From: Lysinibacillus sp. FSL K6-0232
GTDB lineage: Bacteria; Bacillota; Bacilli; Bacillales_A; Planococcaceae
Assembly: GCF_038008325.1 (NCBI RefSeq)
Contig: NZ_JBBOYW010000001.1
Span: forward strand, 2,036,001-2,100,000
DNA: 64,000 nucleotides
Direction of reading: 5' to 3'
A program made the translations under genes and the position numbers. Under the pieces are notes generated by a model. The model was not told where the DNA came from. It worked only from the letters and a program-made list of their open reading frames with translations, and did not search any database. Of the stretch, positions 25,897 through 35,290 are shown piece after piece. Numbering within the stretch: the first letter of the stretch is position 1; every line of letters begins with the position of its first letter.

Positions 25897-27375
25897 TTGA
25901 CAGAGAGCTTAACTTCCACCCAATCGAAAACACCCTATGGTATGATTGCAATTTTATTTATTGGAGCCTTTGTAGCAATTTTAAATGAAACATTACTGAA
26001 CATTGCCCTACCAGCAATTATGGATGAATTCCATGTCAAAGCAACGGCTGTGCAATGGCTATCTACAGGCTATATGCTGATTAATGGTATTTTAATACCC
26101 GCAAGTGCATTCTTTATTCAACGCTTTACAGATAGAAAGCTGTTTATTACAGCTATGGCGCTATTTACGCTAGGGACATTTCTGGCAAGCGTTGCACCAG
26201 CATTTGGTGTATTATTAGCCGCTCGTATGATTCAGGCAGCAGGCTCAGCGATTATGATGCCACTATTAATGAACGTCATGCTCACAGCCTTTCCAGTTGA
26301 AAAACGTGGGGCAGCGATGGGGATGTTTGGTCTTGTCATGATTACCGCTCCAGCGATTGGGCCAACGCTTTCTGGCTGGTTAATTGAGCATTATAGCTGG
26401 CGTATTTTATTCGATATCGTCCTACCAATTGCCATTTTAACGTTAATTTTTGCAGTCTTTAAATTAAAAAATGTCACACCGCAACGTGCCATTAAGCTTG
26501 ATGTGTTCTCGCTTATTTTATCAAGCATCGGCTTTGGCGGTCTGCTTTACGGCTTTAGCTCAGCAGGGGACAAGGGCTGGGATCATCCACTTGTCTACGG
26601 CACAATTATTATTGGGTCACTGGCATTACTTACATTTGTTCTTCGTCAGCTACGAATGGACGAGCCGATGCTGGAGTTTCGCATTTTTAAATACCCAATG
26701 TTTGCTTTATCCTCAGCCATTGCGATTGTGATTGCCGTTGCGATGTTTTCAGCGATGATTTTAATGCCAATTTATGTGCAAACAATTCGTGGCATTTCGC
26801 CGATGGATTCAGGCTTACTCATGCTTCCCGGAGCGATTGTAATGGGAATTATGTCGCCCATTACAGGGAAGCTCTTTGATAAATACGGCGCAAGAAGCTT
26901 AGCGATTATTGGCTTAACCATTACCATTATCACGACGTATTACTTTAGTAAAATTGATATGGAAACAACCTATGCGACACTTGTTTGGCTTTATACATTG
27001 CGTATGTTTGGAATGTCCATGGTAATGATGCCTGTGATGACGAATGGCTTAAATCAGCTACCAGCCTATAATAACCCACACGGCACAGCGATGAATAATA
27101 CATTGCAGCAGGTATCGGGGGCTATTGGCTCCGCTGTATTAATTACGGTAATGAATAATAAAACTACGGCAAAGGCAGAGGAGCTAGCTGCAACTATTAG
27201 CCCAACAGCTTCACCACAGCAACTATTAAACGAGTCAATGCTTCACGGCATTACATTTACCTTCTTTATTTCAACATTGATTGCAGCCATTGCACTGATT
27301 CTTGCATTCTTTATCAAGAGAGTTACACCTAGTCATGATAATGCTGTGAACGAGGAAGCGAGCGATCAAAAATAA
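25897..27375 (+). CDS. DHA2-family (14-TM) multidrug MFS exporter
   Basis: The 492-aa membrane protein has about 14 helices. Motif-like segments include LNIALPAIMDEFHVKATAVQW, LSTGYMLINGILIPASAFF, RKLFITAMALFTLGTFLAS, MFGLVMITAPAIGPTLSGW and LLPGAIVMGIMSPITGKLFD, as in EmrB/QacA/LmrB-type drug:H+ antiporters. The predicted start is TTG at 25897 with AGGA ten bases upstream. It stands alone with a good terminator downstream. The substrate cannot be read from sequence; related Bacillales proteins export lincosamides and other amphiphilic drugs. Confidence 0.88.
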   Translation: MTESLTSTQSKTPYGMIAILFIGAFVAILNETLLNIALPAIMDEFHVKATAVQWLSTGYMLINGILIPASAFFIQRFTDRKLFITAMALFTLGTFLASVAPAFGVLLAARMIQAAGSAIMMPLLMNVMLTAFPVEKRGAAMGMFGLVMITAPAIGPTLSGWLIEHYSWRILFDIVLPIAILTLIFAVFKLKNVTPQRAIKLDVFSLILSSIGFGGLLYGFSSAGDKGWDHPLVYGTIIIGSLALLTFVLRQLRMDEPMLEFRIFKYPMFALSSAIAIVIAVAMFSAMILMPIYVQTIRGISPMDSGLLMLPGAIVMGIMSPITGKLFDKYGARSLAIIGLTITIITTYYFSKIDMETTYATLVWLYTLRMFGMSMVMMPVMTNGLNQLPAYNNPHGTAMNNTLQQVSGAIGSAVLITVMNNKTTAKAEELAATISPTASPQQLLNESMLHGITFTFFISTLIAAIALILAFFIKRVTPSHDNAVNEEASDQK

Positions 27376-27380
27376 CTGGA

Positions 27381-27418
27381 AAAACGGGTGATGCGTATTT
27401 TAAGCATCACCCGTTTTA
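27381..27418. terminator. Bidirectional terminator between the exporter and SLH genes
   Basis: AAAACGGGTGATGC (27381-27394) pairs with GCATCACCCGTTTT (27404-27417). It serves convergent genes ending at 27375 (plus) and 27423 (minus). Confidence 0.85.
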
Positions 27419-27422
27419 TATG

Positions 27423-28336
27423 CTAATGACTTAATCGTTGGATAAAGGCAGTTAATTGTTCCAATGTAACATGATCGTTTACACCAAAGGCTCCATTCCC
27501 TGTACCAACTGTAATTTTATTGGAAGCGAGAATGGCTACATACTGATTAGCCCAGTGAGAGTTTGGAACATCCGTAAATTGTTCTGCTGTGCCTTGCTGT
27601 TTTAAATGAAAGGCCTCCACTAAAACCTTGGCTAATTGACCTCGTGTGATTGGGGAGCTTGGATTGAATTTTCCGTGCTCATCACCTGTAAAAATGCCCA
27701 CTTTTTTGAGTGCTTCCACAGCACCTGCATATTTAGCAGATGGCTTAACATCAGGGAAGGTTGTGTTTGTATCAGTTGTATCTAACTGTAGTACATTCGC
27801 TAGTCGAAGTGCAACCTCTCCACGTGACGCATAAATACTAAAGTCAATCTCTGCATTTTTTACTTCTCCCAAATCATTGTCAGTGAAGCTAGCAATACGC
27901 TTTGCCCCTATGTAGCGAGAAGCCCAGTAATAGGGATCGTTAATGTTATCTATTTTACTCCAGCACTTGTTGTAGCCGAAATAAACTTGCTATCACCTAT
28001 GTATATACCAACATGTGAAACACCGCTTCCTGAAGTATTAAAGAATACAAGATCACCCGACTTTAAATGGCTCTTTGAGATAGAAGTGCCTTGCTGATAT
28101 TGAGCTTTAGAGGTACGTGGTAACGAGATACCTAACTTTGAAAAAACAAATTGTGTATATGCTGAGCAATCAACGCCTGTTCTAATATCGTTTCCGCCAT
28201 ATTTATAAGGGGCTCCGATATATTCCTTGGCTGTATTGGTAATATCTGCTGCTGTTGCTGCTTTTGCATCATGCATACCAATGCCTGTGAAAAGTGTGAA
28301 AGATGCAAAAATAGGTAGTAACCATTTTTTCTTCAA
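27423..28336 (-). pseudogene. Exported NlpC/P60 (C40) peptidase with SLH repeats, one frameshift
   Basis: The N-terminal frame (28336-27950) has a signal peptide (MKKKWLLPIFASFTLFTG) and a C40 peptidase domain with catalytic Cys in GVDCSAYTQFVF and His in GVSHVGIYIGD. It stops right after SAGVK. One added A in the A run near 27953 restores the frame: IDNINDPYYWASRYIG joins directly to the second frame, which has two S-layer homology repeats (FPDVKPSAKYAGAVEALKK and FTDVPNSHWANQYVAILA). The whole would be a cell-wall peptidoglycan hydrolase of about 304 aa. The break sits in a homopolymer, so a sequencing error is as likely as true loss. The start is TTG after AAAGGAGTAAGG. Confidence 0.82.
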
Positions 28337-28653
28337 TTAAACCTTACTCCTTTCAAATAGCTTTCGCCTTTGACTAGAGTAAGAATAACATGAAATAGCT
28401 AAGTATTATTTTTCAATAGTATTACTGTTTATAATTGACCAGTAAAATTGAAACCTTAATTTCATCTATGTAAACTATCCGCAATAATCATGGTCAAATT
28501 TGTTAAAAAAATATAAAATTATAGGATAACTAGTGACATAAGTGTTCACTCCCAAGTTTTCTTAAATTTACACGGTGTAGTTATTTTCTTACTATTAGCT
28601 AGGCATGAGCAGGCATAGTTTCATATTGCTTGCCCATGCTTTTTTAGTTGCTA
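28337..28653. other. AT-rich intergenic region
   Basis: It holds the upstream region of the C40-SLH gene and, at about 28602-28645, an imperfect GCATGAGCAGGCA / TGCTTGCCCATGC hairpin followed by TTTTTT on the plus strand. No coding frame is supported. Confidence 0.4.
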
Positions 28654-29247
28654 TTATACAAATCGGCTTAAAGCTTTTTCTGTATAAGGCATAAAGAAAT
28701 GAAGGATAAAGCCACCTAAGCAAACCGTTAATATGGTGCCAATACCGATTGGACCATGAAATAGCATCGCCAGCACTAAAAACACAATGTAAATCAATGT
28801 TCTAGCAATAAATAAATTTGTATTCATAACATCCTGAATAATTAATGTCAGTCGATCAACAGGAATGGGTGCAAAATTAACATATAAATAAATAGCTGTG
28901 CCAAGCCCAATCACAATTAAGCCAATGACAAAGCAAATGACTTGGCTATACCATACGGTTGGCGTTAATAGATCACGCCATAAAAGCAACCATCCATCGA
29001 TGCCAACTCCTGCTATAAAGGCTGTTACAAGCCCTAGCAATTCAGGTCTTTGCCTTGCAAGAATAGCATTGCAGCCGATTAATAGAAAGGCAATAATAAT
29101 CTCCCAGCTTCCTACCGTCAACCCCACATGGCTAGCCAGTCCGACCAGCAATGCATCAAAAGGAGCTGTACCTAGATTAGATTGAATCGTTAATGAAATA
29201 CCAAGCGTTAAAATAATAATTCCTACAGTAAAAAATAAATACCGCAT
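28654..29247 (-). CDS. YczE/YitT-type integral membrane protein
   Basis: The 197-aa protein has about five to six helices. Its start, FFTVGIIILTLGISLTIQ, then NLGTAPFDALLVGLASHVGL, is typical of the YczE/YyaS/YitT family, with VNFAPIPVDRLTLIIQD in the middle. I chose the ATG at 29247 because GAGGAGCG precedes it by seven bases; the open frame to 29283 includes the operator. It is divergent from the MarR gene with paired 12-bp inverted repeats between them, so the regulator probably controls it. The transported compound is unknown. Confidence 0.82.
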   Translation of the reverse strand: MRYLFFTVGIIILTLGISLTIQSNLGTAPFDALLVGLASHVGLTVGSWEIIIAFLLIGCNAILARQRPELLGLVTAFIAGVGIDGWLLLWRDLLTPTVWYSQVICFVIGLIVIGLGTAIYLYVNFAPIPVDRLTLIIQDVMNTNLFIARTLIYIVFLVLAMLFHGPIGIGTILTVCLGGFILHFFMPYTEKALSRFV

Positions 29248-29271
29248 ATGTAGTCGCTCCTCGCTTTTATG

Positions 29272-29330
29272 TTGCAAATACAATAAAATTAAACTATATT
29301 GACTATATAGCCTTTTTGTTGTATTTGCAA
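29272..29330. promoter_or_regulatory. Paired MarR-type operator arms
   Basis: TTGCAAATACAA (29272-29283) and its exact complement TTGTATTTGCAA (29319-29330) face each other across 35 bases between the divergent YczE-like and MarR genes. The arrangement suggests two half-sites or two operators covering both promoters. TTGACT at 29299 may be the -35 of the MarR gene. Confidence 0.6.
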
Positions 29331-29357
29331 TATAAAAAATTGCGAAGGAGGTGCAGC

Positions 29358-30349
<992 letters not shown>

Positions 30350-30355
30350 AACCTA

Positions 30356-30402
30356 AAAGCCATTATTTTGACGTATATATTCAAAATAATGGCTTTAATT
30401 TT
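30356..30402 (+). terminator. Terminator after paiA
   Basis: AAAGCCATTATTTTGA pairs with TCAAAATAATGGCTTT, followed by AATTTTATT. The rest of the gap to 30690 is very AT-rich and holds only the upstream region of the secreted-protein gene. Confidence 0.85.
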
Positions 30403-30690
30403 ATTAAATAAACCATTAATAAACATTTTATGTTTTTACACCCATAATTGTATTTACAAATTTTATTTATAAATACTATAATACAACAATAGAATACATA
30501 ATATGTTAATTTTAAAACAAAAAAGTAATGATTATAAATCAAAATAGCCAAAAATAAACTTTTTATTAAAAATACATTGTATTAAAAAGGGGGAAGGTGA
30601 TATATTAATTACAATACATAGAAAAGTAGGCATTAAATTACATTTTTTATTATGATTCGAAGTAAGAAAAATAAAAGGAGTTGTCTTTGA

Positions 30691-31083
30691 ATGAAGAAAA
30701 AATTAGTGTCAACAATATGTGCGGCAGGATTACTGATTAGTGCAGGTGCGGCAAGTGCAGGTACTAGTGCTATTTCATACGCCAAAGAACTGCCAGTATT
30801 ATCTAACAATATCTATTTAGCAACAGGAAAAAAAGATACTAATAGTCAAGCAAAAGTTGAAAATTCTGTAGTCGGCGCTGACTACAAAGCAAATATGTGG
30901 ATTGTGGATGCTAATGGAAAAAAGGTATCACCGACAGCTACAAAAGTAACTGACAATGATACACGTTCCTTTACAGTTGATCAAAGTGCTGTTGGTGGTA
31001 ACGTAACCCTTGTTGCAGAGAATGATACTGCAACATATGTCAAGGTAGATATTTCAGGAAAATTTTACCCAGATGTAAAATAA
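30691..31083 (+). CDS. Secreted protein of unknown function, 130 aa
   Basis: A Sec signal peptide is clear (KKKLVSTICAAGLLISAGAA, cleavage near ASA-G). The mature part of about 105 residues is rich in Thr, Val, Asn and Asp and looks like a small beta-sandwich: VVGADYKANMWIVDANGKKV, then TATKVTDNDTRSFTV, NVTLVAENDTATYV and FYPDVK at the end. There are no cysteines in the mature protein. AAAGGAG precedes the ATG. It lies upstream of three membrane proteins and an ABC ATPase, separated from them by a hairpin, so it may be a secreted peptide or effector linked to that transporter. I cannot assign a family. Confidence 0.72.
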   Translation: MKKKLVSTICAAGLLISAGAASAGTSAISYAKELPVLSNNIYLATGKKDTNSQAKVENSVVGADYKANMWIVDANGKKVSPTATKVTDNDTRSFTVDQSAVGGNVTLVAENDTATYVKVDISGKFYPDVK

Positions 31084-31090
31084 AATGAAG

Positions 31091-31115
31091 GGGGTTGTCT
31101 TTAAGTAGACAACCC
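31091..31115 (+). terminator. Intra-operon hairpin (possible attenuator or 3' stabiliser)
   Basis: GGGTTGTCT (31092-31100) pairs with AGACAACCC (31107-31115), without a strong T run. Its place between the secreted protein and the transporter genes would allow more transcript of the first gene than of the rest. Confidence 0.5.
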
Positions 31116-31143
31116 TATGCTTAATTTAAGGTGGGGGATAACA

Positions 31144-32022
31144 ATGCTCATTGAATATAAAAAATTATTAAAAAATAAAAATTTTTACCTTAGCCTTTTT
31201 TTATTAATACTTATTGTTGTAATCGCAGTCTTTATAGGAGTGAATACGCATAAAGAGGAATATCAATTGGTAGAGAGGATTTATGAAAAAAATGCAACAG
31301 TGTTAAGTCTAGTTTCTCCTCATAAACAATGGATTGGCTTCTCCAGTGCTTCAAATTTTGCTTCAAGCCTGTACTATTTCTTCTTTCCAGCAATTATATC
31401 GATTGCACTTGTAGATTCTATTTATCGTGAAAAAAGAAGTGGTAATCAAAACTATCTATTTATGCGGATGAATAGAAAGAAATATTATACGATCAAGTTT
31501 GCAACAACCTACATAACAGCTTTTTTATTATTTGTACTGCCATTATTACTAGGTGTGATACTAGTTAATCTCTTTACAAATCACTGGGATTATACAGCGT
31601 ATGCCACTAGCTATAAACAGTTAGTGGAAGGAACAATTATACTACCAGATGATGCTTTTAAAGGAGATATACTAGACCTTTTTTCTGATTTTTTAATTAC
31701 ATCTCCCTATGTATATATGATTTTTTATTATGTACTGGGTGGGCTATTTGCCAGTGGCTATATTTGCATGGGACTAGCATTCTCTATGTTTATTAAAAAT
31801 CATTATTTAGTAATATTTATGCCACAAATTATTTATATTGCTTGTTGGGGGCTACTGACTGCCTTAGGGAAGCCAAGCTGGGATCCATTTAATTTAATAA
31901 GCCCTAGACAAAGTTTAGAACAATTATCGGTTACGGCAATCATCGTCACATTTCTTTTACAGCACTTGCTAGCATTTGCGATTTACTTCATCGGTATAAG
32001 GAGAAATCGTGATGTTTTATAA
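31144..32022 (+). CDS. ABC-2-like membrane protein 1
   Basis: A 292-aa integral membrane protein with about six helices: LSLFLLILIVVIAVFIGV near the start, then YYFFFPAIISIALVDSIY, an intracellular REKRSGNQNYLFMRM loop typical of ABC-2 permeases, and several later helices. The ATG at 31144 follows AAGGTGGGGG; the open frame from 31117 has no ribosome binding site. It overlaps the next gene by 11 bp. With two more membrane proteins and an ATPase it should form an ABC exporter or immunity-type pump (compare LanFEG-like systems); this is inference from layout. Confidence 0.75.
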   Translation: MLIEYKKLLKNKNFYLSLFLLILIVVIAVFIGVNTHKEEYQLVERIYEKNATVLSLVSPHKQWIGFSSASNFASSLYYFFFPAIISIALVDSIYREKRSGNQNYLFMRMNRKKYYTIKFATTYITAFLLFVLPLLLGVILVNLFTNHWDYTAYATSYKQLVEGTIILPDDAFKGDILDLFSDFLITSPYVYMIFYYVLGGLFASGYICMGLAFSMFIKNHYLVIFMPQIIYIACWGLLTALGKPSWDPFNLISPRQSLEQLSVTAIIVTFLLQHLLAFAIYFIGIRRNRDVL

Positions 32023-32743
32023 ATATATCATGTATAGTATGCAAGATATACTACTGAAAAAGAAGGTATTCTTCATGGTTATATTTTTTATAATAATCAT
32101 GATGACATTGGCTATTATACCTAATCCTACAATGGTATTAACGAAATGGCATTCCGTGAAAGATTTTATGCTATTGTTTCGCTATGAGTATTTTCATTTG
32201 CCTATATTACTTGTCTTATTAGGCTCTTTTTCAGAGATAAATGACTGGATACTGCTAAGAAGATATACACAACGCCAACAAATTGCTTGGCAAAAAGTCT
32301 GTTTAGTGTTCATAGTTACTGCTATTTTAACTGTAATTATAACGCTGGGTAGTATTATTTGCACGGCTTTAGTAAAGTGGCTAATTTTCCCCTCTACAAT
32401 CAATTACAGCTCTTTGTTTTTATATACACCTGAGCGTATAAGGGAAGACTCATCGCTTTATTTTATTTATATGTATTTCTGTGTGACTGCTATTTGTGGT
32501 CTAGTGTTTATTGTCCTGCAACAGCTAGTCAAAAATAACTTTTTAAGTATGATTATTGTGCTAAGTGTTGTTATTTTAGATCAGATGACAATAAGCATAA
32601 TACCGATTTTCTTCTATAGCAGTGAATTTACATCACCTATTAGCTCATTTCTAATATTACTAGCAATTGCTGTATTATTCATTAATACAATTCATTATTT
32701 AGTCAATAAACTAGACTTTTATGTGCGAGATGATAAAGAATGA
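32012..32743 (+). CDS. ABC-2-like membrane protein 2
   Basis: A 243-aa membrane protein with about six helices (FFMVIFFIIIMMTLAIIP, VCLVFIVTAILTVIITLGS, MIIVLSVVILDQMTISII). The ATG at 32012 follows AAGGAG by eight bases; a GTG one codon earlier is possible. Both ends overlap neighbours (the first gene by 11 bp, the next by 4 bp), which argues for coupled translation and a stable complex. No soluble domain or known motif is present. Confidence 0.72.
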   Translation: MFYKYIMYSMQDILLKKKVFFMVIFFIIIMMTLAIIPNPTMVLTKWHSVKDFMLLFRYEYFHLPILLVLLGSFSEINDWILLRRYTQRQQIAWQKVCLVFIVTAILTVIITLGSIICTALVKWLIFPSTINYSSLFLYTPERIREDSSLYFIYMYFCVTAICGLVFIVLQQLVKNNFLSMIIVLSVVILDQMTISIIPIFFYSSEFTSPISSFLILLAIAVLFINTIHYLVNKLDFYVRDDKE

Positions 32744-33438
32744 AGACATTTGGATTAGAGTGGAAATTAATACGAGAGGATGCACTTAAAATCAGCTTGA
32801 TTTGTACTATCTTTCCTATTCTTAGTGCATTATTATTTCTTGATAAAGCAATATTATTTGATAGTATGACGTTACGACAAGCCTTTACAATGCTATTTGG
32901 TCAAATTAATCAATTTAATGTCATTTATTGGACATTGTTATGGTTTGGCTATGTTATTTTGCTACAAATTTTATGGAAGCCTCGCTCTAAATATTTTTTA
33001 TACAATATGCTATTACGTTATCCAACAAAGAGTTGGTTTTGGCTAAATCAACTATTATTAATATTTATTTTTACAGTAGGCTATGTCACACTTTATTTTG
33101 TCACAAGCTTTTGCCTCTTTTTATTTTTTAAAGTGCATATACAGTTCAGCTTCTTAATTGTGCTACAAATTGTTGTGATATCCATAAATATTTACTGTCA
33201 TGCGCTCTTATGGAAATTAATTGAGCTACTGTTTTCAGCAAAAATTGCTACGGTGTTACTTGTTATTATATTTTACGCTGGTGTAAAAGTACCCACTCCC
33301 TATATCCCTTTCTATTTTGGAATGACGGAACACTTCAACCCCAGCATATTATTCACTGTTTTATTAACTGAAGTATTGCTTATTTGTATGATGAGTATAT
33401 GCATTATACGCATCGGATTAAAAAAAGATTATTATTAA
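32740..33438 (+). CDS. ABC-2-like membrane protein 3
   Basis: A 232-aa membrane protein with about six helices (ISLICTIFPILSALLFL, YWTLLWFGYVILLQILW, LLLIFIFTVGYVTLYFV). The short cytoplasmic loop KPRSKYFLYNMLLRYPTKS between helices two and three recalls the ABC-2 coupling region. It starts with ATG overlapping the previous stop and ends 12 bp before the ATPase gene. It is the third membrane component of the cassette; having three different membrane subunits is unusual for a simple ABC-2 exporter. Confidence 0.72.
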   Translation: MKTFGLEWKLIREDALKISLICTIFPILSALLFLDKAILFDSMTLRQAFTMLFGQINQFNVIYWTLLWFGYVILLQILWKPRSKYFLYNMLLRYPTKSWFWLNQLLLIFIFTVGYVTLYFVTSFCLFLFFKVHIQFSFLIVLQIVVISINIYCHALLWKLIELLFSAKIATVLLVIIFYAGVKVPTPYIPFYFGMTEHFNPSILFTVLLTEVLLICMMSICIIRIGLKKDYY

Positions 33439-33450
33439 GGAGGTTACGAT

Positions 33451-34089
33451 ATGTCTATTGAAGTATCAAATGTTTCAAAGGTCATTAAAGGGCGAACAGT
33501 GTTACAAAATATTAATTTTCACTTATCACAAGGAAAAGTATATGGCTTTGTTGGGCACAATGGCTCAGGAAAGTCGATGTTATTTAGGATTATTTGTGGC
33601 TTAGTGAAGCCTAGTACAGGAACAGTAAAATTATTCGAAGATGTCTTACATAAGGATATTTCGTTTCCTAAAAGTGCAAGTATCATTCTCGAAAAACCGG
33701 GGTTTTTAGAGCACTATTCAGGATTTTTGAATTTAAAATTTTTAGCGGCTATTAGAAATCAGATTAATGACCAGGATATAAAAGCAGCGATCGAACAAGT
33801 TGGATTGGACCCAACAGACCAACGTCCAGTCAAAACATATTCTCTTGGTATGAAACAAAAACTAGCGATTGCGCAAAGTATTATGGAAAAACCCGATATT
33901 ATTTTACTAGATGAGCCAATGAATGGGTTGGACGAAGATGCTGTGCAAGCGGTATATGAAATCATTAAGGCTGAAAAACAACGAGGTGCGACAATATTAT
34001 TAACTTCGCATAATAAAGTTGATATTGAATCCTTATGTGATCAAGTATATATGCTGCGTGATGGTGTATTGACGGAGAAGGTTATATAG
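33451..34089 (+). CDS. ABC transporter ATP-binding protein
   Basis: A 212-aa ATPase with Walker A GHNGSGKSMLF, signature YSLGMKQKLAIAQ, Walker B IILLDEPMNGLDED and the switch His in LTSHNK. It follows AAGGAGG and completes the cassette with the three membrane proteins, which it should energise. The group (GHNGSGKS, GMKQKL) is that of exporters of peptides or antibiotics and of bacteriocin immunity pumps. Directly after it the sequence changes abruptly at a repeat-like junction (34098-34140). Confidence 0.88.
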   Translation: MSIEVSNVSKVIKGRTVLQNINFHLSQGKVYGFVGHNGSGKSMLFRIICGLVKPSTGTVKLFEDVLHKDISFPKSASIILEKPGFLEHYSGFLNLKFLAAIRNQINDQDIKAAIEQVGLDPTDQRPVKTYSLGMKQKLAIAQSIMEKPDIILLDEPMNGLDEDAVQAVYEIIKAEKQRGATILLTSHNKVDIESLCDQVYMLRDGVLTEKVI

Positions 34090-34097
34090 TTTGGACA

Positions 34098-34140
34098 GAG
34101 GCTGGGACAAAACCCATCTCTAAACTAAAAAGCCGGTGAA
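34098..34140. repeat. Repeat-like junction segment
   Basis: AGAGGCTGGGACAAAACCC followed by ATCTCT forms a small stem, and AGCCGGTGAAAGGCT a second. GAGGCTGGGACAAAAC segments occur between genes and at mobile-element remnants in many Firmicutes (from memory). Here it marks the point where a 5'-truncated transporter gene begins. Confidence 0.5.
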
Positions 34141-34148
34141 AGGCTAAT

Positions 34149-34457
34149 TTGCTACTTGAAAGAGTTGGCTTATTTGAACTGAAAGACAAGGATTGTCGGT
34201 TGCTTTCAGGGGGACAACGTCAGAGACTTAACATAGCACGTGCTTTAGTACGAGAACCTAAAATTTTATTACTTGATGAGCCTACTACTTATTTAGACAA
34301 AGAGTCTCGTATTATGTTAGAGCAATGTGTTAATGAATTAAGAACCCTATACAATATGTCAGTGATTCTAATAACACATGAACAAGATGCAATAGAGCAA
34401 TTTGGTGCTCGAGTAGTTCGTCTTCAAAATGGATGCATGTATGAAGAGTTGAGGTAA
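34149..34457 (+). pseudogene. Metal ABC transporter ATPase, 5'-truncated (ZnuC/MntB-like)
   Basis: Only the C-terminal 102 codons remain: [21 protein letters not shown] with the [15 protein letters not shown] signature, Walker [13 protein letters not shown] and switch His in LITHEQD. The Walker A half (about 110 residues) is missing, cut off at the repeat-like segment 34098-34140, and no good start signal is present. The remaining context (metal permease six bases on, then a His-rich binding lipoprotein) shows it was the ATPase of a zinc or manganese importer. It cannot hydrolyse ATP as it stands. Confidence 0.82.
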
Positions 34458-34462
34458 AAAAG

Positions 34463-35263
34463 ATGAATGTATGGCAGTATTTTGAACTTCCGGTTTTTCA
34501 AAAGGCATTATATGCATGTATATTGTCTGGAACTTTTATTTCATTACTGGGTATTGTAATAGTGATGTTGAATTTGACTACAATTCGATTTGCTCTTATG
34601 CATATGGCTTTACTCGGGGGAGCTATCGGTTTAATGTTTGGTACTACCCCTATTACAGGGGCTATGGGTGGTATTGTGTTGGGATCTCTATTACTAGGGC
34701 CTTTTTCTCGAAAATTAAAGATGGACACAGGGTTAATTGGCGCTTTTTTTATGACCGGTGCTATAGCTATAGCATTCCTAATATTTTATAGTGCTGGTAT
34801 ACCAGCTATGGATGTATTTGGGTTGTTTTCGGGTAGCGTACTTACCATGACCAAGTGGGATTTAATATTACTAACAGTATTATCATTAATGGTCGTAGGG
34901 TGCTATTTTTTCTTTTATCGAGAACTTCAGCTACTGTTTTACGATGAAGTTCAGGCAGAATGGCTAGGTATGCCAACAGAGTTAATAAAAAATATATTGC
35001 TCTTTATGACTGGATTGGCTATTGGCATAGTGATGAAAATTGTTGGAGCACTGATGATTGACGCCATAATATTGTTGCCTGCTCTATCAGCGCTAAGAAT
35101 TTCAAGAGATTTCAAACAATTGTTACTTTTGACTTCTATTTTTGGCATGCTTACAACCTGTGGAGGTCTATTTCTTTCAATAATGTTAGATTTTCCTATA
35201 GGGGCAACAATTGCGATTGTGGGTGTAAGTTTACTACTAATCACATTGCTGTTCCGACGTTAA
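34463..35263 (+). CDS. Metal ABC transporter permease (ZnuB-like)
   Basis: The 266-aa membrane protein has seven to eight helices and the family's typical segments: LSGTFISLLGIVIVMLNLTT, IRFALMHMALLGGAIGLMFG, LGMPTELIKNILLFMTGLAI and IVGALMIDAIILLPALSALRI. The last is the conserved ABC-3 membrane motif. It would carry Zn2+ or Mn2+ inward. The ATPase beside it is truncated, so the system works only if another ATPase substitutes. The reading frame is complete. Confidence 0.85.
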   Translation: MNVWQYFELPVFQKALYACILSGTFISLLGIVIVMLNLTTIRFALMHMALLGGAIGLMFGTTPITGAMGGIVLGSLLLGPFSRKLKMDTGLIGAFFMTGAIAIAFLIFYSAGIPAMDVFGLFSGSVLTMTKWDLILLTVLSLMVVGCYFFFYRELQLLFYDEVQAEWLGMPTELIKNILLFMTGLAIGIVMKIVGALMIDAIILLPALSALRISRDFKQLLLLTSIFGMLTTCGGLFLSIMLDFPIGATIAIVGVSLLLITLLFRR

Positions 35264-35290
35264 ATAATAAGAATTAAAAGGGGTTATGAG

